Of a stretch of 64,000 nucleotides of DNA, positions 11,224 to 20,719 are shown one piece after another. Source of the DNA: Tenrec ecaudatus (lineage: Eukaryota; Chordata; Mammalia; Afrosoricida; Tenrecidae). A model generated the notes under the pieces. That model was given only the letters and a program-made list of their open reading frames with translations. It searched no databases and was not told the origin of the DNA. Location of the stretch: the NCBI RefSeq assembly GCF_050624435.1, contig NC_134537.1, positions 124,410,086 to 124,474,085 of the forward strand. Reading direction: 5' to 3'. Position numbers and translations under genes: made by a program. The number at the start of each line of letters is the position of its first letter. Within the stretch, counting starts at the first letter, position 1.

Positions 11224-11405
11224 AATTGCCCACAGGCTGTGCCGTGTGCCATCGAGTCAATCTCGGTTCCTAATGGCTCCGCTGAGGGAGTCGATCTGCT
11301 TTCGTGGCTGTAGCCTTCAAGGAAACAGAGGCCCTGGATGTGCTCCAACTGCCAGCTTCACAGCCAGCAGCCAAGCACTTCACCCTTCCCGCCACCAGGG
11401 ACCCA
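11224..11405 (-). mobile_element. AfroSINE copy
   Basis: Tail-to-head order on the plus strand: 'gtgccatcgagtcaatctcg' near the start, 'agccaagcacttcacccttc' near the end and 'gccaccaggga' at the head. Confidence 0.7.
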
Positions 11406-11467
11406 TTCACAGGTGTTTTTGCTCAGTATCTGGCCTGCAATTCCATGAGGTTTTACTTTCTTCACAG

Positions 11468-11515
11468 TAACTCTGCCTGGTGGCATAGTGGTTACTTGTT
11501 GGGCTGCAGACTGCT
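11468..11515 (+). mobile_element. AfroSINE head fragment
   Basis: 'ctgcctggtggcatagtggt' followed by 'tacttgttgggctgc' is the tRNA-like 5' head. It stops abruptly at about 11515 where a minus-strand RTE piece begins, so the SINE was cut by deletion or by the RTE insertion. Confidence 0.7.
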
Positions 11516-12010
11516 CTGAAGAGATCTTGTGCAGCTGATTTCTTTAATCCAAAATGTCTTTTGATCTCCCGACTGATGCTTCCATAAACATGGATCGTGG
11601 ATCCAAGCGTGAGGCCATCCTTGACAACTCCGGCCTGTTCTCCATTGATCATGATGGCGCCTATTGGTTCAGCCGGGAGGACTTGGGTCTTTTTTAACAC
11701 TGAGTTGTAATACATTTTGACGGCTGCAGCCCTTGATCTTCATCGGCAAGGGCTTCAAGTCCTCCTCACTTTCAGCAAGCAAGGTTGTTTCATCTGCATA
11801 TCGCAGGGTGTTAATAAGCGTTCCTCCAATCCCGATGCCCCATTCTTTTTATACACTCCAGCTCCTCAGCTGATTTGCTCAGCATACAGATTGAAGAAGT
11901 ATGGCGAAAGGATACAACCCCTGACACACACTACCTTTTAAAAAAAGTTTAAGCCCTGCAGTATTCCTTTGTTCTGTTTGATACATGTACAAGTTCAGCA
12001 TAAACACAAT
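11516..12010 (-). mobile_element. RTE/BovB-like LINE fragment, RT palm/thumb region
   Basis: Reverse-strand text parallels 7920-8400: 'gatcatgatggcgcctattg', 'ttgatcttcatcggcaagg' and 'tcatctgcatatcgcagg', which is the YADD-coding region read backwards. The 102-codon minus frame 11407-11715 keeps SAAQDLFR. It is cut at both ends. Confidence 0.8.
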
Positions 12011-12644
12011 GAAGGGTACTGGAAAGTCCCATTCTTCTCAAGGGTCTGTAAACAAAATTAAATCTTGGAATTGCTTGACATGAGAATTGAAGTTAGATTT
12101 TTATTTATTTGATTTAGAATTCTTCTGCTTATACAGATCAAGTAAGAGTTTTCAACTTTCCATATATTTCTTTCTAGGAATGTGATCACCCACTACTCAA
12201 TGTTAGAGACCAGCTTGCTTACAAGGAATCAAGTTTATCACGCAAGCAAGGAGGTTAATTAAAGGAACCAAGCGACTTGCCAGGGGAAACAGAGAGGACC
12301 CTAAAGGCAGCTTAGACCACGTCTCCCCAAACAAGTGTCTAAAGGGTGTTCAATGGCACAGAAGGAGGCAGGAGTTTCTCAGAAGGAGAGTGTGTGTGCG
12401 GCAGGATTTTCCTGCTCAGGCCCTCTCCAGAGATGTTCTCTGCTTTCCCTGGCTGGGAGTAGTCAAACTGCTGTCGGGGCTGGCTGGTCCTCAGGTGCCA
12501 CTGTTGGATGAAATGCGCTGGAGCATCACTTAGAGAGAAGTAAGAGTGAAATATTTCAAGCGTACACATTAACAAGGTGTGAGGGGTGGTAAGGGTTAAT
12601 AAATGCTGGCTTGGGACAGTTTACACCAGGGTCTGTTCACCCAG
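12011..12644. other. Nothing recognised
   Basis: Unique-looking sequence without a recognisable gene, repeat or tandem array. A chance minus frame lies at 12339-12575. Confidence 0.3.
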
Positions 12645-12862
12645 AATTAAAAAAACAAAACAAACCCTCACCACCATTGAGCCGGTTCTGACGCATAGTG
12701 ACCCTACTGGACAGGGTAGAAATACCCCTGTGGGCTTTTGAGAGTGTAACTCCTGACTGGAGTAAAAAGCCTCCTCTTTCTCCAGAGAAGCAGCTAGTGG
12801 TTTCAAACTGCTGACCACAAGCTCAACACCTAACTAACCACTATACCACCAGGATTCCTTTA
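12645..12862 (-). mobile_element. AfroSINE copy, nearly full length
   Basis: Starts with an A/C-rich tail ('aaaaaacaaaacaaaccctc'), then 'ggacagggtagaaatacccc', 'ctgaccacaagctcaac' and ends 'ccactataccaccaggattc', the complement of the SINE head. Confidence 0.85.
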
Positions 12863-14129
12863 CCTAGAACAACGAGACAGGGAACTCTAACCTCTGCCTT
12901 ACTATCTCAACTTCCTTGTCCACTATGGTAACTGCTCCACTGCTTTGTGTGTGATTTTTGTGTATGATGAAACGCTGCCACGTGGACTTTGTGACCTGGG
13001 GACCCTTTTCTCTCCGTGGCACTTAGGGATCTCAGTTTGATGGCAGCAGTTTCCATGGTAATTTCAGACCCATAGAGAAGAGCGACCACAGCGTCCTTGG
13101 GACGCTCCTCACAAACCCATTCCTCAAAGGCAGGGTCAAGAGTATCCTCCGTGCATTCCAGCAGGAGGTGGGGACAGGGGTCGGGGTGAGAATGGTAGGA
13201 CAGACCCACTTGAGCACCCCAATCCGCCCTAGTCTTTAGATACCTTCTTTTACAGGATATACATTAAGGCAGTTCTAACATTTCAACTTTATTTATTGTT
13301 GGATCCAAAGAGCCAACTAAGCCAACAAGTTGCAAGAGCCCTTTCAGACTCCTCGAGCGCCACATGAACCCAGAATCTCTCCTAGTGGGCTAATGCCAAT
13401 ACCATCAGCCCCATCCAGCTTTTTGTTCTTCCACCCCTGAACACCCAACAGCCACGGGACATTTTCCTCAGGCTCCTGTCTATGAACCTCGGAAAACATA
13501 TGCAGTCCTTTTGTTATATAGCATACCTTCTGGTGGGGTCACATGTCATGTCGATCCTCTGGACCCTTCGGGAGCTTGAGGGGTGATGGCAAAGGCAGAT
13601 GTTGAGGAGAAGCAGCCGTGCCTTGAGGACACCTGCCTTAGCGGTGACCATTTCAAGTGTTTCAGGCCGAGCAGGGTTAACCACTTCCAGCAAGAGCTGC
13701 TCCACAGAACTCAGCAGAAGTCTCAGCAGAACTCAGGACTTCAGTCCCCACAGCTTCAGTGGGGTCTTCCCAGATGTTCTCATTCCAATTTCAGAATCCC
13801 ATTCCTGCCTAATCAATACCCTCACTTGCATATAAGATCGCTCCGAATTGGGAGTTCAATTTGCATTGTGATTCAACCACTCTGAATGAGCCTGTGCTTT
13901 GATTGGAGGTAAAGTTATTGTCTTCCTTCTATGTACTAGTCTCCACACACACACTCTCTCTCTGTCTTCTTAAATTGGCAATGTGAATAGTTTTTTATGA
14001 TGTTTAAAAATAATCGTTTCCTTTCTAAATCCAAATATTTCAAGTGTAAACTTCTCTTTAAACATCCAGCTAACCCCACATCACAAATTATACTATGTTA
14101 TTTTAATTAACAGCCAATTATAAGAACTT
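12863..14129. other. Mostly unique DNA, no gene recognised
   Basis: Overlapping short frames (12907-13209 minus, 13583-13885 plus) have no recognised homology. A short CA/CT run lies near 13945-13965. No repeat family was identified. Confidence 0.3.
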
Positions 14130-14368
14130 TTTAGTTTCCCTTGAGAACTTTATTCATTAACCCGTGAGTTATTTAGAAATATTTAATTTCAAGTATCTGA
14201 CATTTTTTAGATATCATATTGTTTACTGTGTTCAGTGCACTCAGAAAACACAGAGATAAGATTTCAATATTTGGAAATTACTGAGATTTTTCTGTGGTTT
14301 GGAATATGATCTAGCTACCATGTGCTACAATCCACCAGATTCTACCTACCACAGTCTATATACTCTTA

Positions 14369-14582
14369 CGGAGCTCTGGTGGCATTGGGCTGCTAACTGC
14401 ATAAATATGCATTGGGCTGCTAACTGCAAGGTCAGAAGTTTGAAACCACCACCTCTCCATGGGAGAAAGGTGAGTTTTCCTACTTCCACAAAGAGTTACA
14501 ATCTCGGAAGCCGATAGAGGTAGCTCTACCTTGTTCTCCGGGGTCTCTATGAGTCCTCATTGACTTGATGGCAGTGCGAGAT
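14369..14582 (+). mobile_element. AfroSINE copy with duplicated head segment
   Basis: The head word 'cattgggctgctaactgc' occurs twice (about 14384 and 14410) with 'ataaatatg' between the copies, a local tandem duplication. The body then continues normally to 'gacttgatggcagtgcgag'. Confidence 0.8.
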
Positions 14583-14813
14583 ACACACTTAGAATGAATA
14601 TGTAGTCTGCTGTTGGATGTAGAGTTCTCTAAATATAAATTAGTTTATGTTTAGTGGATCATCTTGTTTAATTTTCTGTTAAATTGACTTTCCTCCCTCC
14701 CCCATCTAGTTGTTCTATCCGTTGCTACAAGAGAAGAATATTAAAATCTCCCACTATTATTCCAGTTCTGTTATTAGGTACATGCATATTTATTGATTTT
14801 GTGCTTTCGGATA

Positions 14814-15004
14814 CAAACTCACTGCTGTGGAGTCAATTCGGATTCATAGTGACCCGAGAAAGCAGAGTAGAAGTACTTTGTGGGTTTCAAAGACTGTACG
14901 TCTTTGTAGGAACACAAAACCTCACCTTTTTGGAGAAGAGGTTCTGAACTTCAGATCTTGGGGCTAGAAGCCTCATGTGGAATACACTACACCACCAGTA
15001 CCCC
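14814..15004 (-). mobile_element. AfroSINE copy
   Basis: Begins 'aactcactgctgtggagtca' (tail) and ends 'acactacaccaccagtaccc' (head complement). It lies inside the L1 remnant. Confidence 0.75.
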
Positions 15005-15734
15005 TTCTTTTCTGATGAACTGATCCTTCGATGATTATGAACCATGATTCTGGGTCTGATATTTCTTCTTCTGATGTTCACACTGTCTTCTTCTAACATA
15101 ACCACACCAATTTTCCATGAGATAGATTTGCCTACCCTTTTATTCTCAGCTCACCTGGGTGCGTATATTTTACAATTATATGTTTATGAGAGAGCTCAAG
15201 CTGAGTTTTGTTTATTTATTTGGTGTAACAATCTTTATCATCTGCTTGGGGTGGTTGGTCCACTGCATCTAACAACTGTTGATATGGCTTGGCTTACGTC
15301 TACCATGTAGGCAGTGGTGCTTTATCCTACTGGGCTTCAGTCCTTGGATGATCTTTCCCTGCCTTCTCTCAGGCTGAGTGTTTTCAGCATTCCATTCTGT
15401 TTTCTCTAGTGGCTTTTTTTTTGCTCAGCTTCCTTGTAATAATTTTTGTGGTTTCTCTGGGGGTTGCATTATACTTCCTTGTTACAGTCTGCTCTAATTA
15501 TGTTATTACAGAATTAATAGTTTATCACTTTGCATTTCATCCTTACACCTGACTCCCCTTCGATATATGAAAAAACAAACAAACTGTCACAACTGTTCAC
15601 AGCCCAATCTAGGCAAGTGAATATTTTACCTTTGTCTCTTAAGATGTTGTTTTTATCTCTTTTAATTCTTCATTAGTCATAAATCTTATTATTCATTGCT
15701 TTTTCGTGTGAATGGTAAGAATACGCATACATTT

Positions 15735-15960
15735 CCTATTTAAACATTTTTACATGTGCAATTCAGTGACGTTGATTATATAGATCTTTTCCAACCATCA
15801 CCATTACCCATTTTCAAATGTTTTCATCACCTTTAGAAAAAGATCGATATTGCTCTTATTTTTGCTTTAAACAAGCGTTTGTTTTCCAGGACAGTAAGAA
15901 AAGAAAACCAAATACTCTTTGTATTTACCCCACCCCCCAACCCCACTTCTAATTTTCAAT
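15735..15960 (-). mobile_element. LINE-1 3' end fragment
   Basis: 'tttttacatgtgcaattcag' followed by 'caaccatcaccattaccc' is the familiar reverse-complemented L1 3' end seen in many mammals. Confidence 0.55.
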
Positions 15961-16014
15961 ATTCTTTCCTGTTAATCCTAGTTTTCATCTTCCAGGATGT
16001 CACTTTGTCTGCAG

Positions 16015-16210
16015 TACCCCTTTTGCAGAGGAGAACACTGAAGTGCGGAAAGTGATTTGTTCAGAGTCCAGCACAGTGGCATAAAGCCAGAATCGACACT
16101 TGGGAACGGGGGCTTCTTTCTGCAGGATCAGACCTGCTCCTTGAAGCCTCCTTCCGTCCCAGACCTCACCACGTGGAGGCGAGGCAGCAGGGCGCTGACC
16201 ATTAGGCTGC
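16015..16210 (-). mobile_element. MIR SINE fragment
   Basis: 'ttttgcagaggagaacactg', 'agtgatttgttcagagtcc' and 'cagaatcgacacttgg' follow the reverse-complemented MIR order. MIR is an ancient pan-mammalian SINE. Confidence 0.6.
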
Positions 16211-16639
16211 ACATTCTGAGCGCCCATGTGTGTCGCTAGGAAGATCTGGAACACCTGGCAGGCAAAAGCGGCTCCAAAGTTCAGAGGAGAGTTTTCATGT
16301 TCTGCATAATCTGGGCAGAACCCCTCTCTGGCAATAAACCTTACACTCCTGCTGAGTCTTGAAAAACAAGTGGCCCCAAACCACCCATGATCTAGTTAAT
16401 AAACCCATGGAGCTCATTGCTCTGATTTATTTCCTATTTTGCTTTGCTTTTCTCTTTTTCTAAGCCAGAAGCGAGAAGGCAAGGGCTTTGACCATGAACG
16501 GCAATGGTGTTTCCTGGGTTTAATTAAGCACCTCCCCATTTGTTTCTTTCTCTTTAGATATTGAGATATAGATCAGAGAAGCTTTCTTACAATAACGTAT
16601 TGATTCAAATCTTTAGAGAAACCCTTTGAACACTATCAT
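16211..16639. other. Nothing recognised
   Basis: No gene or repeat recognised. Confidence 0.3.
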
Positions 16640-17165
16640 AAGATGAGGTAGTAAGTTTATTGAGCCAATCTGGCTGATAAATACATGTGGGGTTAATTGA
16701 AGGGTGGACGGATAAATGGCTCATTGAGCCTCCCCTTTCTAGTTCTTGGGTCTCTTGCTTTCTGATGGTGGGACCAGGGTGCAGCTACCTTATCAAATTC
16801 CCTGCTTCAGCTGGCAAGGCTCACTTCTTGCAAAACATCCCCAAGGAGAAGCCACATGGACTTACCCCAATGCAGCCCTGGGTGCTGGAGCACCTGTGTG
16901 GAGACCCCTGCCAGTGCTGAGATGTTTACACATGCACTGATTCGGCTTTCCTCCTGCAGTCGGCAACGTTACATTTGTTTTGTGAGATGGAGGAGGACTT
17001 TGTGGATTGGTGTTGGACTTATGGGTTGATGGGTTAATGCTGGACTTGTGGGCTTGGGCAGCACTGGGTTGGGGTGTTTTCTTGATGCACACTTAACCTT
17101 TATATAAAAAACTCTCTCTTATACATGAATTTCTGTGGATTTGTTTCTCTAAAGTACCCAGACTA
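16640..17165 (-). mobile_element. About 520-bp LTR-like element, copy 1
   Basis: Its reverse complement begins near 'agtctgggtactttagag' and ends near 'ggctcaataaactt', matching the copies at 32670-33189 and 52915-53447. The three share 'aaacatctcagcactg' (reverse-read here), 'gagccatttat' and 'cttcaattaa' words in different pairs. Family name not recognised. Confidence 0.65.
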
Positions 17166-17519
17166 TCATCTTCAACATCATTTAAAAAATAAGTACGATG
17201 CATATTAATAACTCCCCACCCCCATTCCAAGCCCAGACCTCTCACAGCAGTACCGATAGAGCCTCAGGAACCACTGTGGCTCTGGGGGAACTCTGTGGCA
17301 GTCCAGAGTTGTCATCTTCAACAGCTGGATGAAGCACACACCGAGCCCTCTTTCAGGGGTGCCCTTTGGGTGACGTTTAGATTTTGGTGTAATATTAGGT
17401 CATCTATGGACAAATGCTCATTCATGGCAGCCCAGTGAGTAACCAGGGAAATGAGGCCCTACAATTCAAATAAATACGAGCAACAGTGTGTTTCAAACTA
17501 GCAAACATTAAAATTAGCA

Positions 17520-17945
17520 GTTTTAAAGATTAAACACTTTTATTGGGACATAATCCACCTATCACACTTTTCAATAGTTCAAGTATATCAAGAAGCATGG
17601 TACAATCATTGCCACGATGAATTATAGAACTTTTTCTTCTTTCTTGCTTTCTTGTACTCCTTGTTATTAGCTCCTCGTTTCCTCCCAACCTCCCCTGCCA
17701 GTCCCCCAAATCAATATTCCAGTTACTGTCCCAATAGATTCACCCATCCGGCATTTCATTGACTGAAAAACTTATAAAAAAAACAAACAAACCCCAAAAC
17801 CAAGAAACAGAAAAGCTACCAACAGTAAGAAAATAAAATAGGGGAAAACATCAGCTGAAAAGAAAGTATTAAAAACTGGAACAACTTCCAAATGGGTCAA
17901 AAGGGAGACCCAATGATAAGGTGTTAACTTTTACCCTACCTACAT
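17520..17945 (-). mobile_element. L1-type 3' end
   Basis: Same family as 10756-11130: 'cacttttattgggacataat', 'caatagttcaagtatatc', 'gtactccttgttattagctc' and 'aaaagggagaccc'. It reads on the minus strand with its tail at the low-coordinate end. Confidence 0.55.
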
Positions 17946-18389
17946 CTGCCGCAATCCAGGTCCTAATGCAAAATGAGAAGAAACACTCCTTTGTAATTGG
18001 AAAACAGGAATCTGCTCCTTGTCGGAGTCATATGAGATGGGAATGGCGGTTTGGTGAATGCACATCCTATTTTTGTAGCATAATTTAGGGAGCGAAAAGG
18101 TTGTCCCATGTGAGAGATTGACCTCTAAATAATAGAGCAAAAGAAGAGAAGACGAAGGCAAAGGCAGAGGCAGAGGGCAAGACTGAAGTGGCTGATGTCA
18201 CGTTGTCTTCAGTTCCTGAAAAACTGCCCAGAACCTTCCAAGTTTTGTCAGGATCCAAGTAAAATTATAATACTGACCATTTCTAACATTTGTTAAGCAT
18301 TAACTATGGGTAATGCACATTCATAAGCCACACATAAACTATTTTATATAATTGTATGCCAACAACAAAAACAACCCAACACTCTAGAA
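17946..18389. other. Nothing recognised
   Basis: Short unique-looking stretch ending in an AAC-rich run (about 18360-18380) just before a hAT element. No gene recognised. Confidence 0.3.
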
Positions 18390-18597
18390 CAGGGGTCTTC
18401 AAACTTTTTAAACATGGGGCCAGTTCACGGTCCCTCAAACCTGTTGGAGGGCTGAACTGTAGTTAAAAAAAACAACTAAGAACAAATCCCTATGCACACT
18501 GCACATATCTTATTTTGAAGTAAAAAAACAAGTGGGGTAAAAACACCGGCAGGCCAGATAAACATCCTCGGTGGGCTGCGGTTTAGGACGCCTCCTG
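18390..18597 (+). mobile_element. Non-autonomous hAT DNA transposon (not SPIN)
   Basis: The element begins CAGGGGTCTTCAAAC and ends CGCCTCCTG, an imperfect terminal inverted repeat. The 8 bases before it, CTCTAGAA (18382-18389), fit the hAT target consensus nTCTAGAn; after the 3' end only TAGAA remains. Internal words 'gggccagttcacggtccctc' and 'gcaggccagataa' recall the OposCharlie1-like mammalian hAT MITEs, but that subfamily call is from memory. Confidence 0.75.
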
Positions 18598-18624
18598 TAG
18601 AACCATGAAGAAGCCTTGATGTAG

Positions 18625-18800
18625 CTGGGGGCTTAGGCATTTGGGTTAGACATTAGGCTGCTCATCACATGGTCAGAGGTTTAAACCCAGCACCCGCTCA
18701 GAGGGAACAAAATTAAGCTGTCTGCTTTCGTAAAGATTGACAGCCTTGGAAGCCTTCTACAAGGTTATTAGAGCCAGCACCAACTTGATAGTGGTGGATT
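18625..18800 (+). mobile_element. AfroSINE copy (divergent)
   Basis: Head 'ttagacattaggctgctcat' and body 'ggtcagaggtttaaacccag', ending 'caacttgatagtggtgg'. Confidence 0.65.
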
Positions 18801-18814
18801 TGCCTGGTTTGGTC

Positions 18815-19020
18815 TAGCTACTTTCGGTGGTGCAATGGGTTTGTGTTCAACCACTAACCTACAGGTTGATGGTTCAAATTTACCCCAGGCTACCACGGAA
18901 GAAAGGTCTGGTAATCTGCTTTCTTAAAGATTCCTGTCAAGGGCACCCTCAGGAACAGTTCTATTTTGTCCTGGATGGGGTGACTGAATTGGAAAGGACT
19001 CAATGGCATTGACTGGTTGG
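18815..19020 (+). mobile_element. AfroSINE-related copy (divergent)
   Basis: Directly follows the previous SINE in the same orientation. It carries 'aaccactaacctacaggttg' in the head region and ends 'aaaggactcaatggcattga'. Confidence 0.6.
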
Positions 19021-19059
19021 GAGGCCCCTAGAAGAGCCAGGACTTAGTGCTCACTATGC

Positions 19060-19180
19060 TTCCTCATGGTCATAGCAACCGGATATGGCAGAGTAGCACT
19101 GTCTCTTTGGGTCTCGGAGAAAAACAAGCCTCACCTTTCTCTCCTGGACCGGCTGGTGGGTTCAAACTGCTACAAGGCAT
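19060..19180 (-). mobile_element. AfroSINE fragment
   Basis: 'ctggaccggctggtgggttc' with a degenerate tail-side segment 'tcatagcaaccggatatggc' is reverse-strand AfroSINE text. Confidence 0.55.
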
Positions 19181-19216
19181 GACAAGGCAGTGTTGGAAAC
19201 TAAAATAATAAACTTA

Positions 19217-19250
19217 GCGTGCGCACGCACGCGCACACACGCACACACAC
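19217..19250 (+). repeat. (CA)n/(CG) microsatellite
   Basis: Alternating purine-pyrimidine run 'gcgtgcgcacgcacgcgc' followed by 'acacacgcacacacacgtg'. It abuts the SINE head at about 19248. Confidence 0.85.
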
Positions 19251-19345
19251 GTGGGTTACACGTTGGGCTGCTAACTACAAGGTCGGCAGTTTTAAATCAC
19301 CAGCCACTCCATAGGAGAAACACGGGAGTCTCTACTCCTGTGAAA
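19248..19345 (+). mobile_element. AfroSINE 5' half (split by RTE)
   Basis: 'gggttacacgttgggctgct' through 'ctactcctgtgaaag' is the SINE up to its middle. The second half resumes at 19743. Confidence 0.8.
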
Positions 19346-19742
19346 GATGGTCATTGAATGCAGAAGACCCAAATAGAATCAGCGCATTTGAATTGTGGGG
19401 TTGGAGAAGAACATGGAAAGTGCCGTTGGACGGCTACAAGAACAAACGTGTGAGGCCTGAGTGCTCCTTAGAGGCAAGAGCGGCAAGACTCCAACTTACA
19501 TTCTTTGGACATATTGTCAGGAGAGATCAGTCCCCGGAGAAGGACATCATGTTTGGTAAAGTGGAGGTGCAGCACAACAAAGCAGGCCCTCAACGAGATG
19601 GCTGGACACAGCGGCTGCAGCAATGGGCTCAGGCAGAGGAACAACAGTGAGGATGGTGCAGGCCTGGGCGGTGTTTCATTCTGTTGTGCATCAGCTCGCT
19701 ACGGGTCGGAACTGACTTGCCGGCACCTGACAACAAGAACAA
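19346..19742 (+). mobile_element. 5'-truncated RTE/BovB-like LINE inserted in a SINE
   Basis: The frame 19354-19650 (98 codons) encodes the RTE C-terminal region (ECSLEARAARLQLTFFGHIV, EKDIMFGK). The 3' end reads 'cgggtcggaactgacttgcc' and a short AAC-rich tail. It interrupts one AfroSINE. The flanks 'ctcctgtgaaaga' and 'gtcccgtacagtg' look like a decayed target duplication. Confidence 0.85.
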
Positions 19743-19860
19743 GTCCCGTACAGTGTTGCAGTCTCAGAAACCCACAGAGGCAGTTCTGCCCTGTTCTGTA
19801 GGGTCATGGAGTTGGAAGGGACTTGAAGGCAGTGGCTTTGATTCGGGGATATATATGTTT
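19743..19860 (+). mobile_element. AfroSINE 3' half (split by RTE)
   Basis: 'gttgcagtctcagaaaccca' through 'gaaggcagtggctttg' completes the SINE begun at 19248. Confidence 0.8.
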
Positions 19861-20289
19861 TCAGTGGCGAAGATACAGGTCATTTGTTTGTGATTGCTAT
19901 GGTTATGTAGACCCAAAGAAGACCACAAATGGGTTCACGAATAGGACCACCTAAAGTTATTGTCTCTTGTTTATATAGTGAGCTTAAACGTTTGTGTTAC
20001 TAAATTGTTTGTGGAAAAGTCTCTAACAGAGTTTAAATTGGGCAAGGGCGTGGGATGCCACCAAATTAAAAGCTCACCCTTTTCTTTGGCTCCTCCCTCT
20101 GGTTAGCCTAACTGTCAAGTTTGTGTTGCCTGTTGGCCTATTCTTCTAAAACTCTACCTCCTTGTGGGTGATTGTATTCCTGGAACGCTCACCCAAAATA
20201 ACAAGGCTGCACTCTCTGCTCTGGTGTTAATTCTGGCTTGTTTGGGAATCTGGCTTCTCCCAGGGAGTTGGTGGAAGGACATACGAGTT
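19861..20289. other. ENPP6 upstream flank, nothing recognised
   Basis: No repeat family recognised in the 430 bases before the putative promoter. No CpG-rich island is evident by eye. Confidence 0.3.
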
Positions 20290-20473
20290 GGGGGTGAGCA
20301 GAGTTGTTTTCAAAAGCGGGTGCTGTACCTTTAAATCCTGCAAGTGAACTTGGCTCAGTAAGGCCAGCGGCTCAAGGTCCAGCCCCTAGAAGAGAGAATA
20401 GCTACAGATTCTTCTTCCTCAGTCTTTGCAAGGGACTGCTGTGCCAGCTGCGCTCTGGCAGCTTCCTGGCAGC
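20290..20473 (+). promoter_or_regulatory. ENPP6: Putative ENPP6 core promoter and 5' UTR
   Basis: The 184 bases directly upstream of the ENPP6 start codon are free of recognisable repeats. A weak TATA-like CTTTAAAT lies at 20329-20336, about 140 bp before the ATG, which would put a start site near 20360. No initiator or factor site can be assigned with confidence. The start-codon context is AGCATGG (A at -3, G at +4), a strong Kozak match. Confidence 0.4.
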
Positions 20474-20714
20474 ATGGCAGTGAAGCTCGGGGCGCTCCTG
20501 CTGGTCCTTGGGCTCAGCCTGGTTCAGCCAGCCTCTGCCAGCCGGAAGCTCCTGGTGTTTCTGCTGGATGGCTTTCGCTCAGACTACATCAGTGATGAGG
20601 CGCTGGAGTCTTTGCCTGGTTTCAAAGAGATTGTGAGCAGGGGAGTGAAGGTGGACTACTTGACCCCAGACTTCCCTAGTCTCTCTTACCCCAATTACTA
20701 CACCCTGATGACTG
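20474..20714 (+). CDS. ENPP6: ENPP6 first coding exon (partial gene)
   Basis: ENPP6 is a GPI-anchored ectoenzyme that hydrolyses choline-containing glycerophosphodiesters and lysophospholipids, mainly on oligodendrocytes and kidney (established knowledge). This exon holds 80 codons plus one base. Residues 1-22 form a signal peptide (basic start, Leu-rich core, PASAS cleavage region). Residues 26-38 are the conserved strand [13 protein letters not shown] with metal-binding Asp32. Residues 64-77, [14 protein letters not shown], carry the nucleophile Ser71, the serine form typical of ENPP6. The exon ends in LMT plus the first G of a Gly codon at ACTG|GTGAGT, a strong phase-1 donor. The first in-frame ATG was chosen; the open frame upstream only offers TTG. 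Codons after 20714 are intron. Apart from the signal peptide, the match to remembered human ENPP6 is nearly complete. Confidence 0.95.
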
Positions 20715-20719
20715 GTGAG

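Larger units (their letters stand above)
14130..15600 (-). mobile_element. Ancient LINE-1 ORF2/3' region, interrupted by two SINEs
   Basis: Plus-strand text resembles reverse-complemented old L1 ORF2 ('taaaatctcccactattatt', 'tacatgcatatttattgatt') on both sides of SINE insertions at 14369-14582 and 14814-15004. No usable frame remains. The outer limits are soft. Confidence 0.5.
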
